This document shows, piece after piece, positions 50,141-60,529 of a DNA stretch of 64,000 nt; the first letter of the stretch is position 1; the number at the start of each line of letters is the position of its first letter. The position numbers were made by a program, and so were the translations under genes. The stretch covers positions 985,501-1,049,500 of the forward strand of contig CAJNDS010002668.1 in NCBI GenBank assembly GCA_905221605.1, read 5' to 3'. Source of the DNA: Symbiodinium natans (taxonomy: Eukaryota > Sar > Dinophyceae > Suessiales > Symbiodiniaceae). The notes below the pieces were generated by a model, which did not search any database, was not told where the DNA came from, and worked only from the letters and a program-made list of their open reading frames with translations.

Positions 50141-50192
50141 ATATGGACCGACCTCGTGGTCGAAGTGGAAGATTGCTCAGGACAGTTTTGGG
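50141..50192 (+). CDS. Exon, unknown product
   Basis: After ACGCTTGAAG the frame reads IWTDLVVEVEDCSGQFW, donor TGGG|GTGTAGGG. Confidence 0.45.
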
Positions 50193-50328
50193 GTGTAGGG
50201 TTTAGGGTTTAGGGTTTAAGGTTTAGGGTTTACGGTTTAGGGTTTAGGGTGTAGGGTTTAGGGTTTAGGGTGTAGGGTTTAGGGTTTAGGGTTTAGAGTT
50301 GGACTCTGGCTCCACAAGGGACTTGCAG

Positions 50329-50370
50329 TCGATTATCGTGGAGGCATACCCTCATACCAAAATCCTGTAC
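50329..50370 (+). CDS. Exon, unknown product
   Basis: Acceptor GGGACTTGCAG. 14 codons SIIVEAYPHTKILY, phase 0-0, donor TAC|GTTGGG. Confidence 0.48.
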
Positions 50371-50472
50371 GTTGGGGGTTCCAAGCTGGCAAATCCTGAG
50401 CCCCGAACCTTAGGGATACCTGGGAGTACTTTTTCTAATTGCTTGGGTACTCTAATTATTATTTTTTGCTAG

Positions 50473-50527
50473 TATATGGGAACCCTGAAGCCTTACCGTG
50501 GTGGCAGTTGGAGAGCCCTAGGCCCAG
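50473..50527 (+). CDS. Exon, unknown product
   Basis: Very strong acceptor ATTATTTTTTGCTAG. 18 codons YMGTLKPYRGGSWRALGP, donor CCAG|GTCTTT. Phase 0 fits 50370. Confidence 0.48.
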
Positions 50528-50616
50528 GTCTTTCGCTACCCGCTACATGTTTCTTCAAAGGGGCTTAGAGAGTTATGACAAAACAGCCTTTGACCTTGGA
50601 ATTTTGCTGCAACTAG

Positions 50617-50679
50617 CAACAGCCGAGAGCAGAAGCCCTGGTCACGGTCGTTGAGGCGTACAAATCCCAGCTGCAATGA
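50617..50679 (+). CDS. Possible terminal exon
   Basis: After GCTGCAACTAG the frame reads QQPRAEALVTVVEAYKSQLQ and TGA. An 89-bp intron without telomere units separates it from 50527, but the phase needs one more base than is carried. Confidence 0.42.
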   Translation, partial: QQPRAEALVTVVEAYKSQLQ

Positions 50680-50770
50680 GGGAAGGGGGGGGGGAGGGGG
50701 GGAGGAATCCAAAACCCCAAACCCGAAACCCTAAACTCATTTTAAACTCCCCAAAACCCTGGAGTCGCAG

Positions 50771-50819
50771 GACGCCTTGAGTTGATGGAAGGAGCCCCAC
50801 GCGAGGCAGGGCGAAGGGC
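50771..50819 (+). CDS. Exon, unknown product
   Basis: Acceptor GGAGTCGCAG. The frame reads RLELMEGAPREAGRR, donor GGGC|GTTGTT. The carry-over would fit a short terminal exon at 50933-50972 (MAFGPLGMDSTL, TAG). Confidence 0.42.
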
Positions 50820-51257
50820 GTTGTTTGAGGGTCTTGGGGGTAGGAGTCTTAGGGCGACCAGTTTTTAACCCTAAACCCTAAACCCTAGATTTTGTCCTCG
50901 TTGTGTTTGGCTCTGGCACTTCCTGTGTCAAGGATGGCCTTTGGTCCCCTCGGCATGGATTCCACCCTTTAGCCGATCTACTTCTACAGCCCTAGCACCC
51001 AGACTAGGCCCTGATTCCCTTCTTTTTGGGGTTTAGGTTCCCTTCTAAGCCCCTTTAAAACAAAAAGGGTACCCTCTTTATTCCTCGTTACATCCTGTAT
51101 CTTGGCGAGTTTTCAAGACAATCGTCCTCCCGCCCATACCAACTTCCGCAACAAGGTTGCAAGTCCCTTTCAAGGTTGCAAGTCCCGCTACACAAGTGTC
51201 ATGATCTCGGAACGATACCCGCACTTGCTTAGGGTGGAAACCCTAAACCCTGATGCC

Positions 51258-51345
51258 TGAGCCCTAAACCCTAAACCCTAAACCCTAAACCCTAAACCCT
51301 AAACCCTAAACCCTAAACCCTAAACCCTAAACCCTAAACCCCCTG
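51258..51345 (-). repeat. CCCTAAA array
   Basis: Twelve near-perfect units before the 51366 exon. Confidence 0.88.
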
Positions 51346-51365
51346 CAAACCATTGGCTTGGGCAG

Positions 51366-51448
51366 GAAGATCGGCTTCGCCAGGCCGATGAGAGCGAGGT
51401 TGCCAAGGGTGCGAACTTCAACTTAGCGCCTCGGACAGCATTGCAGGG
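51366..51448 (+). CDS. Exon, unknown product
   Basis: Acceptor GGCTTGGGCAG. 27 codons EDRLRQADESEVAKGANFNL then APRTALQ, open to the donor CAGGG|GTTTAGGG. CCCTAAA and TTTAGGG arrays flank it on the expected sides. Confidence 0.6.
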
Positions 51449-51535
51449 GTTTAGGGTTTAGGGTTTAGGGTTTAGGGTTTAGGGTTTAGGGTTTAGGGTT
51501 TAGGGTTTAGGGTTTAGGGTTTAGGGTTTAGGTTT
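51449..51535 (+). repeat. TTTAGGG array
   Basis: Twelve units beginning at an exon donor. Confidence 0.88.
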
Positions 51536-52218
51536 GAGTATCGATGTTTGATATTTTTATTATGCGGAATATCCTGTATGATCCGTATCAGCTCTGACAA
51601 TGTAGTTTTCATAAGGGCCCCAAGCCTACCCCAGATTGGGCTGAGAGGTTGGGCCGACAGGTTGAGAGTCTAGGCTAGGCGATGAAGAGCTCAGGGTTTT
51701 GGGGTTTTGAGAGTCCCCGAAGCCCAATGCACCCAATCCATTGAGCCTCAACAAGAAGCCCACCTCCAAGTCGCGTATAAGCCTGCGAACCCCAATCTCT
51801 CGACATCCTCACACACACACACACACACCTCGGGGGGCCAAATCAAAACAAGTCTCAAACACCCAAGCCCAAAACCCTGAACACCTCAAATCCCAAGATT
51901 TGCAAACCCAAAGCCCCAAGCTCTAAACCCTGATGCCGCACACAAAGCCTATGTTCTGAAGCCCAAAACCCTATGGGAGTTCGGGTTTATGTTACGCTGT
52001 TTGCTGAATGCGTCTATAGGGGGTGTTCTTTTGGGATACTCGTATTAAAATCCTGCGTTCCTGGTTTCTTACACGGGACCTTATTGAGCGGGTCTGTCTA
52101 TGTACACAGGGGGTCCGTCTATTCCTACCTACTATACAAACCCTAAACTCAGAAAACCTAAAACCCTACACCCGTATAATAAACCCTAAACTCAAGGCCT
52201 AGGCCGCCGGGCCTAGAC

Positions 52219-52243
52219 TCGGGGGGGGGGGGGGGGGGGGGGG
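52219..52243. repeat. Poly-G tract
   Basis: About 25 G between two degenerate CCCTAAA-type regions (52140-52200 and 52255-52370). Confidence 0.85.
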
Positions 52244-52530
52244 CGCGGCGCTTAGACCCTGAACCCTGAATCCTAAACCCGGAAACCCTAAAACCCTAAT
52301 CCTTGAAATCCGAAACCCTAAACCTAAAACCCTCAACCCTAAAACCCTAAATCCTGAATCGACCCTGAACCCTTGATTCATGTCAATATTCGTATATATA
52401 TATATATTAAATTAAAGTAAAGTAAATGCAATTACATTATATTATACTGTATGATATTATTTTTATTTATTACTATATATTGTAAATATATTTATTATAT
52501 ATATATAGATGTATCACATGTTAATATCAG

Positions 52531-52613
52531 GTGTCCTGGAAAGCCATGTCGGAAGCCTCTTGGCGCCTTATGGCTCTCGCCTGGCTGCCGATCCCGGCCT
52601 CTCGCCTTTTACA
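52531..52613 (+). CDS. Exon, first of a phase-linked group
   Basis: Acceptor TTAATATCAG. 27 codons VSWKAMSEASWRLMALAWLP then IPASRLL, donor TACA|GTTTAAGG with two bases carried to 52830. Confidence 0.62.
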
Positions 52614-52619
52614 GTTTAA

Positions 52620-52770
52620 GGGTTTAAGGTTTCGGGGTTCAGGGTTTAGGGTTTAGGGTTTAGGGCTAGGGTTAGGGTTTAGGTTTAGGGTTTAGGGTTT
52701 AGAGTTTAGGGGTTAGGGTTTAGGGTTTAGGGTTTATATAGGGTTTAGGGTTTAGGGTTTGGGGTTCAGG
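52620..52770 (+). repeat. TTTAGGG array, degenerate
   Basis: Mixed TTTAGGG, TTAGGG and TTCAGGG units; fills most of the intron between two linked exons. Confidence 0.85.
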
Positions 52771-52829
52771 GATGTGAGGTTTTGGGTGTCAGGGCTTGGG
52801 GCATTAGGCTTTTGGGGAAAGTGGAGTAG

Positions 52830-52891
52830 GGCGTTTATCACGGTAGCGGTCGGCTTAGTTGCGGCTGTGTTTATTTCGTGTTTTCTGCAAG
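52830..52891 (+). CDS. Exon, transmembrane helix, phase-linked
   Basis: Acceptor AGTGGAGTAG. In the carried phase it reads AFITVAVGLVAAVFISCFLQ, a clear membrane helix, donor CAAG|GTTCTG. Confidence 0.68.
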
Positions 52892-53200
52892 GTTCTGCAA
52901 TATGGGGGGGTTCAGGGTTGGGCTGTGAGAAGGGGGGGGTGGGTGTGAATGTACCGGATAGAATTTCTGTAGGGTTTCAAGCAGGCTCAGAGTCGTTAAG
53001 CCTTAGGTCGTCGTAGCGTGCAGGGGCGAGATGTCACGTGTGCCAGAGAGCAATCGAATTTTAACTTACAGCCTGAGCCCTCAACCCTTGACCCTTAAAC
53101 GCGCACCCCCCCCCCCCCCGCCGCCCAACAAACAAAAGGCAAAAAGGAAACAACGAACAGCCTGCAGTGTCTTTAGGGATCCTCTGATGTTAATGTGCAG

Positions 53201-53250
53201 CCAGAGTCCCCAAAACCTCAGAGCCCACCGAAGCATCCTCAGACTTGAAG
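53201..53250 (+). CDS. Exon, phase-linked
   Basis: Acceptor TAATGTGCAG. In the carried phase it reads RVPKTSEPTEASSDLK, donor AAG|GTGTGA. The polar Ser/Thr/Glu stretch after the helix of 52830 suggests a single-pass protein. Confidence 0.62.
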
Positions 53251-53564
53251 GTGTGAGGGTTTAGGGTTCCTGGGTTTTTTCGGGTTTAGCGTTTAGAATT
53301 TTGAAGGTGTTTACCTCATTATCTTGGTTCAGTTCTTTTGAGGTTTTTGAGTTCTCGGTGGTTTGCTGCCTGGGGCTCGACAAAGTTGCACTTGTTTGTG
53401 GAGGCGGTGGGGCCTTTCCTTTGCAAAGCCACTGAGTACCTGAACAGGCCAGCAGAGTAGTGATTCGGGACCCGCCGGGGTTCAGGTCACATGTGCTTTC
53501 AGATGTTTGCAGACTTGTTTTCACCCGGTTGCAGCCCCAAAGGTTCTAAGCTTAGTTCCCGCAG

Positions 53565-53608
53565 GGGGCAGCTGGACAAGCAAGACACTGGAGGATAAGA
53601 AACTCTTG
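53565..53608 (+). CDS. Exon, unknown product
   Basis: Acceptor TTAGTTCCCGCAG. The frame reads GSWTSKTLEDKKLL, donor TTG|GTTTTG. It needs one carried base whereas 53250 leaves none. Confidence 0.42.
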
Positions 53609-54282
53609 GTTTTGGCAGTGTGTGCTCCCTTTTCGGGTCCCTGCTGGTGTTTATGTACTTGTATATGTAATATATATATATATATATTATCTTTTCTTTA
53701 TGGAGAGAGGGTACTTCATAGACATAGGTATACAGGGTACCCCATGAAACGGACCAATATAGAGAGCTGAACGTATGGGATTTGGAAGTGTTACTCTGGA
53801 TGCCGCAAAGGCCTGTGTGCTGTCGACCGGGATGCAGAGTCTAGAAGTCAGGATGATTGGGGTTTCTAAGGATTCAGGGTTAGTTAGGATGTAGGGTTTA
53901 GGGTTTGGGCTTTGATCACCGTTTGCAAAGCAAAGCGTTCCCATCATTGCAGCTAGACATTAGCGGCTAGAGTGACTGCCTCACCAACTTTTTGTGTATA
54001 ACCAGTGGGAAGCCTCGCGAAAAGCCCCAAACTCCCAACCCTAAAATTCCTAAGCCCCTTCGTAGCCCAGTGGTGCCGCTTTGACCCCTTTTGGGCACCA
54101 GGCCCCCTTAGAAAAGCAAGCCAACCCCAAAAAAGGGTACCCTTGTTGACATACGGTTACTGGACCACCAAGACCTACTCTCCTAAAAGCCCGAAGCCTT
54201 AAACCCTAAGCAAACCCTAAACCCTAAACCCTGATCCGCCTTCGGCGCCTTTTTGCATGTTGGACCTTCCTCCTTGCGCCAG

Positions 54283-54342
54283 CCACACGCTCATCGCGGT
54301 CGGCCGCGACGGTCCCGAGCTGGCACCAAAGCTGAAGGCCGC
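54283..54342 (+). CDS. Exon, phase-linked to 54982
   Basis: Strong acceptor CCTTCCTCCTTGCGCCAG. The frame reads HTLIAVGRDGPELAPKLKA, donor CCGC|GTTGTT with two bases carried. Confidence 0.58.
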
Positions 54343-54407
54343 GTTGTTGCTTTTAAGGGCTTCGTGTTACGTATCACGATGAGTCTGCATGTATTACTAT
54401 TCAGTAG

Positions 54408-54414
54408 TCTACTA

Positions 54415-54511
<97 letters not shown>

Positions 54512-54536
54512 GCTACTACTACTACTACTACTACTA

Positions 54537-54609
<73 letters not shown>
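54408..54609. repeat. (TAC)n trinucleotide microsatellite
   Basis: About 65 TAC/CTA units with two interruptions. It sits inside the intron 54343-54981. Frames through it (poly-Tyr, poly-Thr, poly-Leu) are not genes. Confidence 0.92.
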
Positions 54610-54610
<1 letters not shown>

Positions 54611-54981
54611 CGCTGCTTCTGTTCTCACTAATCTTCCTGGTATTTCAGTCTTGCTAGTAGTGCTGGCATTGGTCTACAAACTTCCTTGAGGCCGTACCCC
54701 CGGGCTGCCCAAATACTCCAGAATACTCTAAAAACATTCCACGTCACACTGAGCTGACCTTGAATGTACCCCACACCAACACGCCCTGCCATTGCCTGAC
54801 TGTTTGTCTTACGCAAAAGGGGTTGGGGGAGGGGGGAAGGGTTTATAGCTGGTTGGTCTTTCGGTGTTTGGGGGAGCCGCCACCTTGCACAAACAGGGAA
54901 GCAGTGGCCTAAACCCTAAAACCTGAACCCCCACAGGGCTGTGGGCAAACAGCAGGAAGTCCCCAGCGTTTCGTTTGACAG

Positions 54982-55037
54982 CGTCCACGGTCGCGACGAG
55001 AAGTCCCTGCGAGCGCTGCTGCTGCAGGAGACTACCT
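54982..55037 (+). CDS. Exon, phase-linked
   Basis: Acceptor TTTCGTTTGACAG. In the carried phase it reads VHGRDEKSLRALLLQETT, donor ACCT|GTTTTT. Confidence 0.62.
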
Positions 55038-55522
55038 GTTTTTGCTTTAGGGTTTAGGGTTTGGGGTTTAGGGCTTAGGGTTTACGGTTTAGGGTAATTC
55101 AAGGCTTGTAGAGTTACAGGGCTGACAACAAAGCTTAAGCACCGGACTTCGTGGCTTGTGCCCGCTTGCAGGGTTTGGGGCTCTTATGAGGTTCAGTTAC
55201 GCCAGGACACGGGCGGAGACTCTGGGCTCCTGATTGGGCTCATACTTTATAGGCATCGGGATTAGGGCCCGGGACTTGAAGGCGTTGGGGATTTTGGGAT
55301 GTTTAGGACGAGGACTCCCTTCTTTTACATTGGGCTTTGCAGCATCAGAATTTCTATGAGCTTGTGTGCCTGAGACGTTTGGGCCGGGCATCGGAGCTTA
55401 CAAGATCTGGGGGGGGGGGGGGGGGGGTTCCTTGGTTTAAGCCGCAGAATTGAAGCGGGTAATATTTGCAATATAAGGGGGTGTTGGGGTGATGTATGTT
55501 TTCGGCAAGCTTGCGTTGCTAG

Positions 55523-55610
55523 GTCTTGGTGCTTGATGGCTTCTGTCACTGCGCAAAAGGCCTTGCGCAATGAGCTGACCCGGGATCCGAGCACTTTGCA
55601 AAGAAATTGA
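55523..55610 (+). CDS. Possible terminal exon
   Basis: The frame reads MASVTAQKALRNELTRDPST then LQRN and TGA. An acceptor GTTGCTAG or GCAAAAG is possible. Confidence 0.4.
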
Positions 55611-55890
55611 GAACATCCTGACACGTGCAACATGGGACAGCCAAATTCAAGGCTACAGAAGCCGGCGAAGGTTCGAATTCTCTAAGAAACAAGACAACCC
55701 CAACCCTAAATGCTGCCAAAAAACGAACCTCTAAAACCCTGCTGGGACCTAGACTTCTTGAGCCTTCGAGGCTCTTCAAAGCCACAAGAATGGAAAATCA
55801 TAGAATCGGTCTCTTTTTTCCGAATCCTGGGGGGTGCGCCCCACAGACTCAAAATCAGGGCTTTGTGAAAGGCCCTCAACCCCTGGACAG

Positions 55891-55998
55891 GAGGAAGTGT
55901 TTGGGGAAGGGGTTTTGTCGCCTGAGACGGTGTGGAGTATGGCCCTCCACAATCTGGCCATGGCCGCTCTTGGCATTTCACGAAGCTCTCGAACCTGA
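55891..55998 (+). CDS. Probable terminal exon
   Basis: Acceptor CCCTGGACAG. 35 codons EEVFGEGVLSPETVWSMALH then NLAMAALGISRSSRT, ending TGA at 55996. Another frame on the same strand is open from 55625, so the choice rests on codon use. Confidence 0.5.
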   Translation, partial: EEVFGEGVLSPETVWSMALHNLAMAALGISRSSRT

Positions 55999-56056
55999 AC
56001 TCTAAACCCGAAACACTGCAGAAAGCCTTATTCAGGATTCGCCAATGAGGCTGCAG

Positions 56057-56117
56057 ATTGCCCGTTGGGCGTGCGACTTCGGATTGCCTCTCGGCGTACC
56101 AGGGCCGGGGCGTTGAG
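56057..56117 (+). CDS. Exon, frame uncertain
   Basis: Acceptor GAGGCTGCAG, donor GAG|GTTTGT. The frame reads LPVGRATSDCLSAYQGRGVE; others are also open. Confidence 0.38.
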
Positions 56118-56548
56118 GTTTGTAAAGGGTTTAGGGTTTCAAGTAGAAAGATTTAGCCCAAGTACTACAGCAAAAGGACCACGGCAGACAACTAAGCTCG
56201 AAGGAAGGCCCTACTCAAAGCTCTCATGCAGGCAGGAATCTTCACAAAACGCCTGTAGTGTCCTACTATGGTGTCTGGGTGTAGGGATCAAGGTTGTGAG
56301 GGCCGAACCTTGAGCTTGTTTAGAGTTTCAGGCTTCGAAGACCCTAAACCTCAGTACTAAGCCCTAAACCTGTCTAAGGTTAACCCTAAGCCCTAAACCC
56401 CAAACCCTAAACCTGAGCCTTCTTCGGTTCCTACCAGGCCCTCACAGGCATGGCTTCGGAGCTTGAAGGCCTCCTTTGGGTTAGGGGTTTGATACGTGAT
56501 GTGTACTGTGGGCCATGCTGTTGCTTTAGGATTGGTGAAGGGGTCCGG

Positions 56549-56626
56549 TTGAGGGTTTAGGGTTTAGGGTTTAGGGTTTAGGGTTTAGGGTTTAGGGTTT
56601 AGGGTTTAGGGTTTAGGGTTTAGGGT
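56549..56626 (+). repeat. TTTAGGG array
   Basis: Eleven near-perfect units. A second short run is at 56725-56755. Between 56118 and 57611 I find no well-supported exon; 56825-56851 (LVPVSVSLG) is a weak candidate. Confidence 0.85.
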
Positions 56627-57611
56627 CGGCCAGACCGACGCAAAAGCCCTTAACCGTAAGCCTTGGGAGTCGAACCCCTACAACTGCCAAAAAAACATAC
56701 AGCGATGCTCGTACCTTTTCAGTAGGGTTTAGGGTTTAGGGTTTAGGGTTTAGGGTTCGTCCCTGCCTCAAGCCAAGACGAGCTGTGAGACAAGTTCAGG
56801 CTTGGTATGCTGGTACTCATCCAGCTGGTCCCTGTCTCAGTCAGTCTCGGGGTTCGGGGCTAGGGGCCTAGGGTTTAGGGTGTAATTAGGGTTTAGGGTT
56901 TTAGGGTTTAGGGTTTAGGGATTCGGGATAAGACCTGACCCACAAGCCCTACACTTTTTTTCCAAACGCGAGCAGAATTTAGCAACAATGTGTTGAGGCG
57001 TGGTGTGCCTCTTTTGGTTGACATCCTGGAACCGATCTAGCCAGTTGTAAGAGAACCACGATTAGGACGAGCATCTACACACACACACACACACACTATG
57101 CATCCGACACTATCGATGAACCTGCTCCACTGGTTTGCCTGTGACGAGGGTTGCAACTCTACCCAGACGTAGAGCGCTAAATCGTAAGCCATACCGCTTT
57201 CTAAGTCCTGACACATCCCAAACCCCCAAAGCTGCAGTTCCGAATCATGATCTCAACATCAGTCTAAGTTCGAGAACATTTTAAAGGTTATATATACACC
57301 CCACCTCTGTAGAACTGCACACCCATACTTTCAGGCCGAAGATGCCAAAGCTTGCAACCTCTAAGTTGGGTTGAGATACCTTGAGCCCTAGTTTCAAGCA
57401 ACCCCTCACGTCCTAAGGCTTACTTCAGAGCTTTCAAGCAGTCCCAAGTGGACGGGGTGGCAGCTTGCCTGGGCTTAGCCTTGGCTGGCCCCTGAGTACA
57501 TGAGGTTTAGGGTTGCGGAGGCTTTTTGGGGGGGGGGGGGGGGGGAGTGAGGGGGAGGTCGCTAGGGGCGGCGGGCTTTCGTTTTAACTTTGTGCCGGCT
57601 TTCTGCTGCAG

Positions 57612-57747
57612 CTCGTGACTTCTGTGAGCGACACTGTATCGTTCCCGCACTTGTTGTACCTTCTAGCCATCCTGAGCCAGACTCCCCACAGTGAGGTCAT
57701 CTCCATCATCCAGGTAGTCGCCGATCTTGTCCTGCAGGCCAGGAGTG
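57612..57747 (+). CDS. Exon, unknown helical protein
   Basis: Strong acceptor GGCTTTCTGCTGCAG. 45 codons including LVTSVSDTVSFPHLLYLLAI and LSQTPHSEVISIIQVVADLV, donor AGTG|GTTTTGG. Regular hydrophobic spacing suggests amphipathic helices. No family assigned. Confidence 0.62.
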
Positions 57748-57754
57748 GTTTTGG

Positions 57755-57815
57755 GGTTTGGGGTTTAGGGTTTAGGGTTTAGGGTTTAGGGTTTAGGGTT
57801 TAGGGTTTAGGGTTT
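57755..57815 (+). repeat. TTTAGGG array
   Basis: About eight units starting just after the donor of the 57612 exon. Confidence 0.85.
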
Positions 57816-58336
57816 CGGTCAGGTAAGGAAGGTGAAGGGCAAGGATCTAGGAGGTCCGGCGTGAGGCTTTAGGGGATTTTGGGGGGATTCGGCTGGCGAG
57901 CACCAAGAACAAGCGCAGGCGATGAGTAGGTCACTGCACCCTTAACCAACAAGGAAGATAGACCGAATGCGAAGCCGTATATCCCTGAGTCATATCCAAC
58001 CCTGAGCGGTACTACGCCCTAATCGCATGCAGCCGATCTCAACCCTACTCTAAATCCGCGAACCTGTCTGAATCCTGACCAACTCTGATTCACCAACTGC
58101 AGACCCCTTGTATTCAAATCCCAAACCCTTCTCCCTAAATCCCTTAGATAATCCCGCAGCAGGTTCAGGCATACAGAGCTGGGCAGTGCCTCGTTCAGGC
58201 GTGCGAGGCTGGGCTTGGCTTGGGATTTAATGTGCAGGGCTTTGGTGCTCTTCGTTCCGTTGTTGAGTTCGTGGCATTGAGCGGCTTATGGGCTGTAGGG
58301 GCCTTTGTGGATTCTGACTTTTGGGTTGTTCTTCAG

Positions 58337-58482
58337 GTTGCTCAGGAAACCTGGCGGATGCAACTTTCATGTCTTTTCGGCCGGCGAGCTTTCGATCACG
58401 CCATCTGAGGGCGTCGATGTCGTCCAACACCTTATCCAAAAAAACTTCCTGGGCGTCCCCAGAGAGCCCAACAACTCTCTAG
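58337..58482 (+). CDS. Exon, unknown product
   Basis: Acceptor GGGTTGTTCTTCAG. Best codon use gives LLRKPGGCNFHVFSAGELSI then TPSEGVDVVQHLIQKNFLGV and PREPNNSL, donor CTAG|GTCTTG. The phase does not fit 57747, and other frames are open, so an exon may be missing. Confidence 0.5.
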
Positions 58483-58923
58483 GTCTTGTGGTACCCCTCC
58501 CACGCCACCACCCCCTAAGACTCTCTAAGACAATGCCAACTTCAACGGAAAAGTGTAATCTCACAGCCGAGGGGAGTTCAAGAGCAATGGACATTCTGAG
58601 ATCCCGACGCCCTACACCCCAAGCACGACCAAAGCTTGGACCCTCAAGCCCCACGGACTCGCTCGCAGGAACTGACTAGAGGGTTTGTGGACGAATTGAA
58701 CGCTTGAGTGTATGAGGATCTTGCCGCATCTACGCAGTCCGTCATGTTTAGAGCCACCTTATGCTGCCTAAACCCGAAGCCCCAAGCCCTCAGTACACAA
58801 CCTCAAACTTTGGACCCTGAAAAGCCCTAAGCCTAAACTAAATCTTAAGACCCGAGGAGCCCCAAGGAAGGCCTCCCTGTCAGCCTGACAGGCACTCCTG
58901 GTGACTGCGCCTTTCTCGCCCAG

Positions 58924-58982
58924 AGGTGTGACGCCGAAGGAAGCAGATCCGCTGCAGGCCTCTTCTTGCAGCTGTAGCCAGG
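58924..58982 (+). CDS. Exon, first of chain 58924-60529
   Basis: Strong acceptor GCGCCTTTCTCGCCCAG. The frame reads GVTPKEADPLQASSCSCSQ, donor CAGG|GTGCAG with one base carried. Confidence 0.52.
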
Positions 58983-59200
58983 GTGCAGGAATGAAAGTGG
59001 GTTAGGGTTTAGGTTTAGGTGGTTAAGGTTTTGGGACAAGTTAGACGAGCTGCTTTCACAGAGAGAGGAGAGAAAGAGAGATCTACATGTTCATATATGT
59101 ATGGTGTACAGACAGGTGCTAAGAACGCCTTGAGCATGTCATTGCTGTCCCTTTGTGCCCTCTTTAAAGCGCTCAACCATCGCCTCTGATTCCCCCGTAG

Positions 59201-59301
59201 CCTTGTATGCAGAATCGGATCAGGGTCTGCAGCCGGGCGACGCGCTGCGGACGCGTGTGGCCTGGAGGCAGCTGAAGCTGCTGACGCTGGGCCCATCTTG
59301 G
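59201..59301 (+). CDS. Exon, phase-linked
   Basis: Strong acceptor CTCTGATTCCCCCGTAG. In the carried phase it reads LYAESDQGLQPGDALRTRVA then WRQLKLLTLGPSW, nearly all third positions G or C, donor TTGG|GTTGAG, phase 0. Confidence 0.66.
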
Positions 59302-59665
59302 GTTGAGTTTAGGGCTTGGATGAATAATGAGCTTCAGGATTTGGGGGTTTTTTAGAGATTTTAGGCGCCATAGCCCTAAACCACACCTCCTGAGAAACCC
59401 TGGGAATGTTTCCCTAAACCCTGGGGCGTTTCTGAAGGTCTCGGCTCCTTGTTTTGGGGACTTTGTAAAGGCTTTCGGCTTTGAGGGTCGAGGGGTTTGG
59501 GGTTTCAGTGGTTTGGGGGTTGGGAAGTGCAGCATGGGGCCAGCAAGTCTTGAAACAGGGACTGGTTTGGGGCTGAGGGTTTAGGGAGTAGCTGGTACCC
59601 TGAACCCTAACTCCCCCTCAACCCTACACCCACCTAAACCCCAACCCTAAGCCCGTAAACGCAAG

Positions 59666-59736
59666 AGTGGTTGGGTGAAGAAGCGGGCGCGGCCGCCTCC
59701 AACAATCATCATCTTGTCAAGCCTTCCTTGGCATGG
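59666..59736 (+). CDS. Exon, frame uncertain
   Basis: After GTAAACGCAAG, the carried phase gives SGWVKKRARPPPTIIILSSL then PWH; another frame gives WLGEEAGAAASNNHHLVKPS. Donor ATGG|GTAGGC. Confidence 0.48.
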
Positions 59737-59769
59737 GTAGGCCCTTGAAATATTTTGCATTTTCCCTTA

Positions 59770-59905
59770 GTGGGTGTGAGGGGATGATGTTTAGGAATAT
59801 TTCCTTCATCGGGTTTGCGAGGATGATCTTTCGGAACGTTTTCCTTCATAGGATTTAAGATGATGATGTTTCAGAATATTTTTTCAGAGGGTTTTCAGGG
59901 CCCTC
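59770..59905. mobile_element. Diverged family H element
   Basis: Three tandem words GATGATSTTTMRGAAYRTTT plus GGGTTTTCAGGGCCCTCC resemble the 42296 palindrome. It lies between two exons. Confidence 0.45.
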
Positions 59906-60251
59906 CTAGCTTCTTTTTTCGCTGATCTTCTTTGTATTGCCAAGCCCTGCTGGCTTGACTGCACATGTACATCTGCAAAGACCTACATCATACCCCCTAA
60001 ACCCTAAACCCTAGACCCAAACCCTCCAAATGCTATGTAACTTTGCTGCACACTTATATAACAAGCATCCGGCAAGTTTTAGACCCTGAAGTCCTTCACA
60101 AGCCCTGAACCTCCTACAAAGCCCTCCCTCCTGAAGCCGGAAGCCCTACGACCCCTTGGATAAACGAAGCCCTAAACCCTAAACCCTAAACCCTAAACCC
60201 TAAACCCTACACCCTCCATCCTAAAGGTCCAACTTGCAACAAGCCTCTCAG

Positions 60252-60321
60252 CCCAGGAGCTGGACCTCTGAAGGCCGGCTGCCGGCCACTGCGGCAGCCT
60301 TGGCCCATCCAATTCCTTACT
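60252..60321 (+). CDS. Exon before a family A introner
   Basis: Acceptor AGCCTCTCAG. The carried phase gives PGAGPLKAGCRPLRQPWPIQ then FLT; an alternative frame PRSWTSEGRLPATAALAHPI also fits. Donor TTACT|GTTGGT. Confidence 0.48.
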
Positions 60322-60486
60322 GTTGGTTAGTAGGGAATGAGGGGAATGAGGTACCCTATATATATATATGTATATATATATATATACCCCTTAAAGGATT
60401 ATAGAGGTACCCTATATCGGTATATCCCCCTATATGTATCCTTGAAGGGATTATGTAGGGTACCTTCCCTACTAACCGACAGTGAG
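60322..60486. mobile_element. Introner-like element, family A (copy 5)
   Basis: The terminal inverted repeat ACTGTTGGTTAGTAGGG matches CCCTACTAACCGACAGT with one mismatch. Inside are GGTACC steps and TA tracts. GT lies three bases into the left end; AG at 60482 or 60486 closes it. The exon piece ACT before the element is repeated as ACT at 60487, like a target-site duplication. Confidence 0.7.
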
Positions 60487-60529
60487 ACTCGCAGCACGCT
60501 GGTTCTCGGAGCCTGCTGGGGCATCTAGG
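60487..60529 (+). CDS. Exon after a family A introner
   Basis: The frame reads TRSTLVLGACWGI and then meets TAG (terminal exon), or, with the acceptor at 60482 and the other frame, LRLAARWFSEPAGASR, which is open to AGG|GTTTGGGG. Confidence 0.42.

Noticed and set aside
54253-54657. Open frames with poly-Tyr, poly-Thr and poly-Leu
   Set aside because: Pure product of the (TAC)n microsatellite inside an intron.
55660-55690. tRNA gene suggested by GGTTCGAATTC
   Set aside because: A T-loop-like word is present, but no A box or acceptor stem at the proper distance.
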